DNA from: Phycisphaerales bacterium UBA7800
Lineage (GTDB): Bacteria > Planctomycetota > Phycisphaerae > Phycisphaerales > Phycisphaeraceae
Direction of reading: 5' to 3'
Length of the DNA stretch: 14,725 nt
NCBI GenBank assembly: GCA_002480565.1
Contig: DLCK01000090.1
Location: 1 to 14,725, forward strand
Positions 6,916-12,347 of the stretch are shown here, in pieces. Below the pieces are notes generated by a model. It was given only the letters and a program-made list of their open reading frames with translations. It searched no databases and was not told the DNA's origin. Made by a program: the position numbers and the translations under genes. Numbering within the stretch: the stretch's first letter is position 1; each line of letters starts with the position of its first letter.

Positions 6916-8346
6916 TCACACGGTCACGCTTTGCATCAGGTATTCGTGCATCGCCTTGGCGGCCTGGCGGCCAGCGCCCATGGCGCGGATGACGGTGGCT
7001 GAGCCACTGACGATGTCGCCGCCGGCAAAGACACCGGGTTTACTGGTAGCCAACGTATCATCGTCAGCCTTGATGTAACCACGATCGGTGGTGTCCAAAT
7101 CAGGCGTCGTGCTTTGCACCAACGGATTGGCACCCGTGCCCACGGCGATGATGGCGACATCCAGTTCCAGTTCAAAGTCCGAACCTTCCTGGGGAATCGG
7201 GCGACGGCGACCGGAGGCGTCAGGTTCACCCAGTTCCATGCGCTGCAGATGGGCGACCTTGAGCATGCCCTTCTCATCACCGAGGAACGAGATGGGGTTG
7301 ACCAGGTTCATAAACTGCACGCCTTCATCCTTGGCATGATGGACTTCTTCCTTGCGGGCAGGCATCTCGGCTTCACCACGACGGTAGATGATGTAGGCGT
7401 TTTTCGCACCCAATCGCAGTGCTGATCGCACCGAGTCCATGGCCGTATTCCCCCCGCCGACGACAGCAACGTTTTTGCCTCGGCAGTCATAGATCGGCTG
7501 ATCGTGACTATCCGGATCGTAGGCTTTCATGAGGTTCACACGGGTGAGAAATTCGTTGGCCGAATAGACACCGCCCAGATGTTCGCCGGGAATTTGCAGG
7601 AAACGGGGCAGGCCCGCGCCGGTGGCGATGAAGACACTGTCGAAACCTTCTTCGGTTAACAGTTCATCGATGGTGATGGTCTTGCCGATGACGACATTGG
7701 TTTCGAATTTGATGCCCATTTTGCGCATGTTGTCGACTTCGTTTTTAACGATGTCCTTGGGCAGACGGAATTCCGGGATGCCGTAGACGAGCACGCCGCC
7801 GATTTCGTGGAGCGCTTCAAAGACGGTGACATCGTGACCGTTGATGGCCATGTCTCCGGCGCAGGACAGACCTGCGGGGCCCGAGCCGATGATGGCGACC
7901 TTCTTGCCGGTGGGTGAAGCCAGATCGGGGAGACCGACGTTGCCTGATTCGCGTTCGTAATCGGCAACGAAGCGTTCGATGTGCCCGATGGCCACGGCAT
8001 CCATTTTCTTACCCAAAACGCAGGCACCTTCGCATTGGTTTTCCTGCGGGCAGACTCGGCCGGTCACCGCGGGGAGTACGTTGTCTTCACGGATTTTTTT
8101 CGCTGCGCCGATGAAGTCACCGTCTAAAACCAAAGTGACCACATCGTTGATCTTCATCCCCACCGGACAGGCGCCGACACATCTGGGGTCGGCGCAATCC
8201 AGGCATCGCTGAGCTTCCTGCTGGGCCGCCAAAACCGGCAGGCCGATGTTCACTTCCATGAAGTTGCGCGCACGGGCCTTGGCATCCTGCTCGGGCATGC
8301 TGTGGCGTTTGATCTTCATGCGTTCTTTGGGTGGGAGTCGATCCAT
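6916..8346 (-). CDS. nfnB: NfnB-like large subunit of NADH-dependent ferredoxin:NADP+ oxidoreductase
   Basis: This is the GltD-like flavoprotein subunit of an Nfn complex, which couples NADPH, NADH and ferredoxin by flavin-based electron bifurcation in the cytosol. In the 476-residue protein, CLDCADPRCVGAC gives Cys48, 51, 56 and 60, and CPQENQCEGAC gives Cys99, 105 and 109, together serving the two [4Fe-4S] sites. The FAD fold is IIGSGPAGLSCAG (152-164), the NADPH fold is VVGGGNTAMDSV (295-306), and a second FAD motif is GVFAGGDIVSG (438-448). I start at the ATG at 8346 (MDRLPPKERM) rather than the GTG at 8424, whose extra 26 residues run into a repeat element. Its partner nfnA lies upstream, separated by 260 bp that include that repeat. 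A glutamate synthase small subunit or SudA reading is possible, but the NfnA-type neighbour argues for Nfn. Confidence 0.92.
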   Translation of the reverse strand: MDRLPPKERMKIKRHSMPEQDAKARARNFMEVNIGLPVLAAQQEAQRCLDCADPRCVGACPVGMKINDVVTLVLDGDFIGAAKKIREDNVLPAVTGRVCPQENQCEGACVLGKKMDAVAIGHIERFVADYERESGNVGLPDLASPTGKKVAIIGSGPAGLSCAGDMAINGHDVTVFEALHEIGGVLVYGIPEFRLPKDIVKNEVDNMRKMGIKFETNVVIGKTITIDELLTEEGFDSVFIATGAGLPRFLQIPGEHLGGVYSANEFLTRVNLMKAYDPDSHDQPIYDCRGKNVAVVGGGNTAMDSVRSALRLGAKNAYIIYRRGEAEMPARKEEVHHAKDEGVQFMNLVNPISFLGDEKGMLKVAHLQRMELGEPDASGRRRPIPQEGSDFELELDVAIIAVGTGANPLVQSTTPDLDTTDRGYIKADDDTLATSKPGVFAGGDIVSGSATVIRAMGAGRQAAKAMHEYLMQSVTV

Positions 8347-8419
8347 GGTATCCGTGAACTTTCTGTAATACTGACTACTTTGAAAACCAAACTCTTGTCC
8401 ATTGAAACACCATGGCTTT

Positions 8420-8515
8420 ACCACAGAGTCACAGAGACACAGAGGACTCAGAGATCAAGGCAATCTTTTCATGTCTTCTGCTCGGTGTAACTCGGTGTCT
8501 CTGCGCCTCTGTGGT
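8420..8515. repeat. Inverted ACCACAGAG-type element, copy 4, inside the nfn operon
   Basis: The left arm (8420-8453) begins ACCACAGAGTCACAGAGAC and runs on through GGACTCAGAG. The right arm (8481-8515) is its imperfect inverse, ending CTGCGCCTCTGTGGT. This is the longest pair of arms among the four copies. It separates nfnA from nfnB, so if the two genes are co-transcribed, as is usual, the mRNA between them would carry a long hairpin. Confidence 0.85.
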
Positions 8516-8606
8516 CAAAGCCAAGTGCTTTGGCAATATGCAGCGGTTTAGAAACACCTTGATCGTCAATCCTGAATGAAACAAGCTCAAATTCTAACAT
8601 ATCCAA

Positions 8607-9506
8607 TTAATCCGAGCCTGCTTTTAAAGCTTCGGCTGCTTGATCCATTCGACACTGATGGCGGACTTCTTGAAGCACTTTCAAGGGGTCAGCCTGAAAC
8701 TCGTCAAGGTCCTTCTGCTCTTTATCCTTGTAGAGACTGTTGCGTGAGATGAGCGTGTCAAAGTCGACAAGATGAGCATCAAACTCCGGCCCATCGACAC
8801 AGGCGAATTTGGTTTGGTCGCCGATTTGAACACGACATCCGCCACACATGCCTGTGCCATCAACCATGATGGGGTTGAGGCTCACGACGGTTTTGATGCC
8901 CAGGTCGCGCGTGACATTGGCGACGGCACGCATCATCGGGATCGGGCCGATGGCCAGGACGAAGTCGACTTTTTGATCATCGCAGACTTGTTTGAGTTTG
9001 TCGGTGACAAACCCCTTTTCGCCGTAACTGCCATCATCGGTCATGGGGAAGAACTCATCGGTGGTGGCCCGCATTTCGTCTTCGAGAATGAACAGTTCCT
9101 TGTTGCGTGAACCGACGATGCCGATGACGTGGTTGCCTTTTTGTTTCATGGCCACGGCTGTGGGATAGGCAATGGCAGTTCCGACCCCGCCGCCGATGAC
9201 GACGCAGGTGCCGAAGTTTTCGATGTGCGAAGGTTCCCCCAGCGGGCCGACGATGTCCAACACCGAGTCGCCGACTTCGAGCATGTTGAGCAGTCGCGTG
9301 GTCTTGCCGGCGTTTTGGACGATGATGGTCACCGTGCCGTCATCGGTACTGGAGTCGGCAATGGTCAGGGGAATGCGTTCACCATTGTCATGGACGCGCA
9401 CAATAACGAACTGTCCGGCTTGACGTTTTTTGGCGATACGTGGCGCTTCAATGCGAAAGAGCTTGATGTCCGGCGCAAGAAAACGTGCTTCTTTAATCAG
9501 ATACAT
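8607..9506 (-). CDS. nfnA: NfnA-like small subunit (sulfide/dihydroorotate dehydrogenase-type FAD/NAD protein)
   Basis: NfnA binds FAD and NAD(H) and carries a [2Fe-2S] cluster; with NfnB it forms the bifurcating transhydrogenase. The 299-residue protein has the flavin motif RIPLTIADSS (44-53), the NAD motif VVIGGGVGTAIAYP (102-115), and the cluster segment VDGTGMCGGC (215-224) with a third cysteine at 236. Asp216, Cys221, Cys224 and Cys236 have the spacing of the unusual Asp plus three Cys ligand set described for Nfn. The C-terminal tail (240-299) with FQADPLKVLQEVRHQCRMDQA is also typical of this subunit. The ATG at 9506 has AGGA 6 nt upstream. It is the first gene of the pair, and a plausible promoter lies at 9562-9590. 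PyrK or a lone sulfide dehydrogenase subunit is the alternative, but the adjacent NfnB makes Nfn the better call. Confidence 0.92.
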   Translation of the reverse strand: MYLIKEARFLAPDIKLFRIEAPRIAKKRQAGQFVIVRVHDNGERIPLTIADSSTDDGTVTIIVQNAGKTTRLLNMLEVGDSVLDIVGPLGEPSHIENFGTCVVIGGGVGTAIAYPTAVAMKQKGNHVIGIVGSRNKELFILEDEMRATTDEFFPMTDDGSYGEKGFVTDKLKQVCDDQKVDFVLAIGPIPMMRAVANVTRDLGIKTVVSLNPIMVDGTGMCGGCRVQIGDQTKFACVDGPEFDAHLVDFDTLISRNSLYKDKEQKDLDEFQADPLKVLQEVRHQCRMDQAAEALKAGSD

Positions 9507-9561
9507 GGCGGGTCCTGCAAGGGCTTGTAACTATTCTGTCTACCTAATTCCTGATGAGGGA

Positions 9562-9590
9562 ATGATACCCTCGATAAAAAGACAAAACAA
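9562..9590 (-). promoter_or_regulatory. Possible sigma70 promoter of the nfn genes with a small palindrome
   Basis: On the minus strand TTGTTT (9585-9590) and TATCAT (9562-9567) are 17 bp apart, matching four and five of six consensus bases. The -10 box lies inside a short inverted repeat, GAGGG and CCCTC (9556-9560 and 9568-9572), which could be an operator or chance. The predicted start lies about 50 bp upstream of the nfnA ATG. Confidence 0.45.
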
Positions 9591-9733
9591 TGGGCTGACC
9601 TGACTATTCGGTGCCATTATTCGACTAAAATTTGGACAATTCTTGGGAATTAGAGACTTTGGGGCATTTAAGCACCGATCAAGCAGACTAATCCAAGTGT
9701 TTACACTTCGAGAAGGTTTATTATCAAAATGCC

Positions 9734-10159
9734 TTATGCAGGCCATGTCGAAAAGTCTATTTGTAGAATCTGAGTCAGAATCGGATCATTGGCAGGCGGG
9801 AAGGTGACCATAGAGAGATTGTCCAGCGTAATCCACTGATGATCCGACACTTGCAGATTTTGAACTTCCCCATCTATCCAACGACACAGCAATGGATACA
9901 GGTGCACATGAGCATGGTCATAAACATGTTCGACCACTGGTAATGCTCTAAGAGGATGGACAAGAATACCCACTTCTTCAGCCAATTCGCGGATTACGGT
10001 TTGTTGAGGTGATTCACCTGATTCGATCTTGCCACCGGGGAATTCCCAGTAACCTCCCAGAACCGTCTGCTTGGGTCGTTTTGTGACGAGTATTTTCAGA
10101 GAATTGGATTTTTTGCAACAAACAATTCCCAGCGCAACATGAACCTGTTTTTTCGTCAT
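9734..10159 (-). CDS. MutT-like Nudix hydrolase
   Basis: Nudix enzymes hydrolyse nucleoside diphosphates linked to another group. The closest visible resemblance is MutT, which removes 8-oxo-dGTP from the nucleotide pool, although the substrate cannot be fixed from sequence. The 141 residues carry a perfect Nudix box: Gly43, Glu49, then Arg57-Glu58, Glu61-Glu62 and Gly64 within GKIESGESPQQTVIRELAEEVGI (pattern Gx5Ex7REUxEExGU). The preceding GGYWEFPGGK (35-44) and the N-terminal VHVALGIV strand are MutT-like, as is the VSDHQWITLDNL segment near the end. The ATG at 10159 has only a weak AAAG upstream. About 78 bp upstream is the inverted repeat GTCAAACC and GGTTTGAC (10237-10263). The gene is transcribed divergently from the small-RNA locus at 10385. 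Confidence 0.92.
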   Translation of the reverse strand: MTKKQVHVALGIVCCKKSNSLKILVTKRPKQTVLGGYWEFPGGKIESGESPQQTVIRELAEEVGILVHPLRALPVVEHVYDHAHVHLYPLLCRWIDGEVQNLQVSDHQWITLDNLSMVTFPPANDPILTQILQIDFSTWPA

Positions 10160-10236
10160 AAGTCTTTAGATTATCGGACGAAGTTCGGACATGCAAGGGC
10201 TCAAAACTTGAATCATCAAGCATTTATTGCCGTTGC

Positions 10237-10263
10237 GTCAAACCTGTGAGTTATCGGTTTGAC
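10237..10263. repeat. 8-bp perfect inverted repeat upstream of the Nudix gene
   Basis: GTCAAACC (10237-10244) and GGTTTGAC (10256-10263) are exact inverse copies 11 bp apart, with no T-run. The position, about 78 bp upstream of the Nudix start and 85 bp upstream of the small-RNA promoter, suits a regulator-binding site for either. No matching regulator gene is seen nearby. Confidence 0.6.
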
Positions 10264-10347
10264 AGTGAACTCAGATCAACCCCAACAAAATGCAAATAAC
10301 GTGAACACTGTTATTTATATCATTTTTATTTAACTTCTATTCTCCCG

Positions 10348-10377
10348 TTGACAGATTCTTGAGCACATGGCTAGGAT
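10348..10377 (+). promoter_or_regulatory. Near-consensus sigma70 promoter of a small RNA
   Basis: A perfect -35 TTGACA (10348-10353) and a -10 TAGGAT (10372-10377, four of six consensus bases) are separated by 18 bp. The upstream 40 bp are AT-rich and could act as an UP element. The expected start is near 10384-10385. No protein start follows; instead a compact structured RNA ends at a terminator about 80 nt later. Confidence 0.7.
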
Positions 10378-10384
10378 AGATTGT

Positions 10385-10466
10385 CCAACAAAAACGGCCG
10401 ATGCTCTCAAGCAGCCGTGGCGCACCTCTACCCCAGGAATCGGAGCCCTGTGGTAGAGGTTTTTTT
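10385..10466 (+). ncRNA. Candidate small RNA of about 82 nt, two hairpins
   Basis: The segment runs from the predicted start of a strong promoter to a T-run. Hairpin 1 (10394-10418) pairs ACGGC with GCCGT and, after a CGA bulge, TGCT with AGCA around the loop CTCA. Hairpin 2 (10424-10460) pairs ACCTCTACC with GGTAGAGGT, then CAGG with CCTG past one mismatch, and is followed by seven T, so it doubles as the terminator. The leader before hairpin 1 is unpaired and A-rich, which is where a trans-acting RNA could bind targets. I do not recognise a known family: it lacks SRP, 6S, tmRNA and RNase P signatures. The short frames across it have no ribosome binding site. Confidence 0.6.
10424..10466 (+). 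terminator. Strong Rho-independent terminator of the small RNA
   Basis: A 9-bp stem (10424-10432 with 10452-10460), one mismatch and a further 4 bp (10434-10437 with 10447-10450) enclose a 9-nt loop. Seven T follow at 10460-10466. Confidence 0.88.
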
Positions 10467-10725
10467 ATGCCTTAAACCCAACGCATCATCGCATGGTCTT
10501 TGCGCAAGCATCACGTCTTTGCAACACCAATCACATCACCATGATTCGATCCTAACGATGGATGATGCACGCTTGGTTGTCATCACAAACATTCACAACA
10601 TCGCAATGACGCAGTTGTGAATTGATAACGCGTAATAACACAATGCATCGATGACATTCAATGCGCTGAAACTCAGGTCCGACTGTGCATGCTGATGATC
10701 GACTGTATGGACAATTTCTTTTTCA

Positions 10726-10748
10726 CAGTCTCATACATGGTGAGACTG
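10726..10748. repeat. Perfect 8-bp inverted repeat, CAGTCTCA and TGAGACTG
   Basis: The arms (10726-10733 and 10741-10748) are exact inverses around a 7-bp spacer. The site lies about 120 bp upstream of the terminator at 10869, where a promoter or operator for a second RNA would be expected. No convincing -35/-10 pair was found beside it. Confidence 0.6.
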
Positions 10749-10868
10749 CGTTTAGGTCAAGGTTTTTACGATAGTCATACATATGCCGAACTGTCGCCCT
10801 TCCGGTCCAGAGTCAGTTCCTGTAAAAGCCTTAGGCAATAGGGGAAAGCTGGCTTCAATACGGCAGGT

Positions 10869-10916
10869 GGGCAAGTCAGATCAACTGCTACCGGATCTGA
10901 CCTGCCCATTTTTTTA
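10869..10916 (+). terminator. Very stable Rho-independent terminator
   Basis: GGGCA (10869-10873) and GTCAGATC (10875-10882) pair with GATCTGAC (10894-10901) and TGCCC (10903-10907). This gives 13 base pairs with a single mismatch, an 11-nt loop, then ATTTTTTTA. No protein gene ends nearby on the plus strand, so it probably closes a non-coding transcript. An alternative pairing of GGCAGGT (10862-10868) with ACCTGCC (10900-10906) would break the stem. Confidence 0.88.
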
Positions 10917-11265
10917 TGCGCCGACTTCACGCGCGTTGATTCGCTTGCACCTTGATCAACTCACATTCAACTCAATCATGTCCTGCTCTTGCAATCCATT
11001 CTGGATCATGACAAACGTAAATCAGTAACATTGCAATCAAATCATTCAACCTGTCATCCCAATGCAGTATCAACATCCAACCCTTTAAACACATTGACAT
11101 CATTCACCATCACAAAATCATCCAGCGATGTATCCGATGGCAAAGACTTGCTGACTTTCAAATCACATGCGACTGGGTCATGCAAGACATTTTGAACCTG
11201 CTTAATTGAATCATCAAATCATCGAGCGGCCTTTGCGCTTGAAGAATCATTTTGACGATTCATGG

Positions 11266-11292
11266 CCGGGGGGATCCGGGGGAATCCGGGGG
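11266..11292. repeat. G-rich tandem TCCGGGGG repeat
   Basis: CCGGGGGG is followed by two units of TCCGGGGG (11275-11282 and 11285-11292) with a 10-bp period. It is the opposite orientation of the tandem CCCCCGGAA block after gatC (1217-1243). Three long G-runs close together could favour G-quadruplex-like structure in a transcript. Confidence 0.75.
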
Positions 11293-11415
11293 ATCTATTT
11301 GTGGTCGCCAAGGCAAATTTCTCAAAAATGGGAGCAATTGCCCAACTTTTTGAAAAAAATTTGCTCCTTAAACCGCAACGACCAAACAAACCCGAACAAA
11401 ATCATAAAATTATCC

Positions 11416-11444
11416 TTGACAGCAGTGTTCGTTCGGGTGATGAT
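11416..11444 (+). promoter_or_regulatory. Likely promoter of the hypothetical gene at 11481
   Basis: A perfect TTGACA (11416-11421) is followed after 17 bp by GATGAT (11439-11444), four of six consensus bases. The start would fall about 30 bp upstream of the ATG at 11481, which has AAGGAG at a good distance. Confidence 0.5.
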
Positions 11445-11480
11445 AGGTGCCAGACAAAGACCAAACACAAGGAGCACCTC

Positions 11481-12308
11481 ATGTTCAGCCTCTCGCAAAT
11501 GCAACGTCAGTTCACAACCGGTCGGTTTGATCTACTGCTCAAAAGCATCATGCACAACGGACTGCAACTCCCCAACGAGCTTGCTGAGCATCTGCTTGAA
11601 CATCCGGTCTGCAGCACGGCATTGGCTCTCAAACGGGCCATGGAGGTCACCTATGGCACGCCGGACGCCACCACGGGCAAGATGGTCGCATTCCTTTTGG
11701 AAACACAGGAAGCTGACGGCTCGTTCGGGTTTGCACCCCTGCCCACCGCTTGCGGACTTGCGGCATTGCACTGTGTTATCCAGCAAGCTCCGCAAGGCTC
11801 CCTGCCCGCCGTGCGGCCTCAAGCGTTGGCCAAGGCTCATGACGATGCTGCCTGTGCAATGTTGGCCATGATTGACAATGAAGCTCAGCACGGTCTGACC
11901 TGCTCCGCACCTGCTCAAACGCCTTTACTCACTGAATCCCAGGCTATTGACTGGGCCTTTGTCCTATTGCTACTCTCGGATGATCCGATGCTCCACGCAG
12001 CCCCAAGCACCCAAAAGCTCCATCACTGGTTTGCGGCTAATCTCCGTCAACTTCCCGATCACACGGCCCGAATCTGGAATCGCATCTGCTGGACGCCCCC
12101 CGGAAGTGTTCATACCCCCGGACATGCCCGTGGCAATACCTCCGAAAATATTCCCACAAGGACTTCTGGCAGTGGCTTGGGGCGAGATATACAAACAAAC
12201 GACACGTCGCCAACACCTAAGCAACCGTCACATGGCCGCTTTCATCAGTCGCCCCGTAGTAACCTGCGTCGGTCAGGATCACCTGCCCATCGCCCGCATG
12301 CGGCATGA
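11481..12308 (+). CDS. Hypothetical protein with terpene-cyclase-like repeat; C-terminus probably frameshifted
   Basis: The ATG at 11481 (MFSLSQMQRQF) has AAGGAG 6 nt upstream and a promoter behind it, so this is a real start; the longer frame from 11262 begins within the G-rich repeat and is rejected. The 275-residue frame contains VAFLLETQEADGSFGFAPLP (about 109-128) followed by TACGLAALHCVI. This resembles one repeat of the alpha/alpha barrel in prenyltransferases and squalene/terpene cyclases. A single such repeat is weak evidence, and no catalytic motif is visible. The last 70 residues are Pro/Ser/Thr/Arg-rich with codon use unlike the rest. In the -1 frame, bases 12125-12217 instead read CPWQYLRKYSHKDFWQWLGA and on to a TAA at 12218-12220. 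A lost base at the C-runs 12096-12101 or 12115-12119 would join the two, giving about 246 residues. Confidence 0.65.
   Translation: MFSLSQMQRQFTTGRFDLLLKSIMHNGLQLPNELAEHLLEHPVCSTALALKRAMEVTYGTPDATTGKMVAFLLETQEADGSFGFAPLPTACGLAALHCVIQQAPQGSLPAVRPQALAKAHDDAACAMLAMIDNEAQHGLTCSAPAQTPLLTESQAIDWAFVLLLLSDDPMLHAAPSTQKLHHWFAANLRQLPDHTARIWNRICWTPPGSVHTPGHARGNTSENIPTRTSGSGLGRDIQTNDTSPTPKQPSHGRFHQSPRSNLRRSGSPAHRPHAA
12096..12122. repeat. CCCCCGGA repeat pair at the suspected frameshift
   Basis: CCCCCCGGAA (12096-12105) and CCCCCGGA (12115-12122) belong to the same TCCGGGGG octamer family (read on the minus strand) found at 156, 1217 and 11275. They lie inside the hypothetical gene where its frame appears to change, so a change in run length here may have caused the shift. 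Confidence 0.6.
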
Positions 12309-12347
12309 GGTTGTCGATATAAACCTGATCTGGCCGATAACCTCTGC

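Larger units (their letters stand above)
10160..11480. other. 1.3-kb RNA-rich interval without a convincing protein gene
   Basis: The plus strand here is rich in A and C, with many ATCAC and CATCA words, and none of its reading frames looks like a gene. In order it holds an 8-bp inverted repeat (10237-10263), a strong promoter and small RNA (10348-10466), an 8-bp inverted repeat (10726-10748), a very stable terminator (10869-10916), a stop-free minus-strand stretch (11054-11218) of doubtful meaning, G-rich tandem repeats (11266-11292) and a likely promoter of the next gene (11416-11444). The length and the two terminators suggest that RNA genes are the main content. Confidence 0.65.

Noticed and set aside
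8347..8424. GTG-started 26-residue extension of NfnB
   Set aside because: It starts inside the left arm of repeat copy 4. The ATG at 8346 gives a typical N-terminus.
708..8515. CRISPR array, suggested by repeated ACCACAGAG words
   Set aside because: Copies are far apart, inverted in pairs and variable. There are no regular spacers and no cas genes.
10385..10466. SRP (4.5S) RNA, suggested by the word AAGCAGCC
   Set aside because: The GGAA tetraloop and the conserved symmetric loop of the SRP RNA are missing.
10381..10620. Plus-strand frame across the small RNA
   Set aside because: It has a TTG start without a ribosome site and runs straight through the terminator, so it is unlikely to be translated.
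11262..11480. 73-residue N-terminal extension of the hypothetical gene at 11481
   Set aside because: It starts in the G-rich repeat, has no ribosome site, and overlaps the promoter. The ATG at 11481 has AAGGAG.
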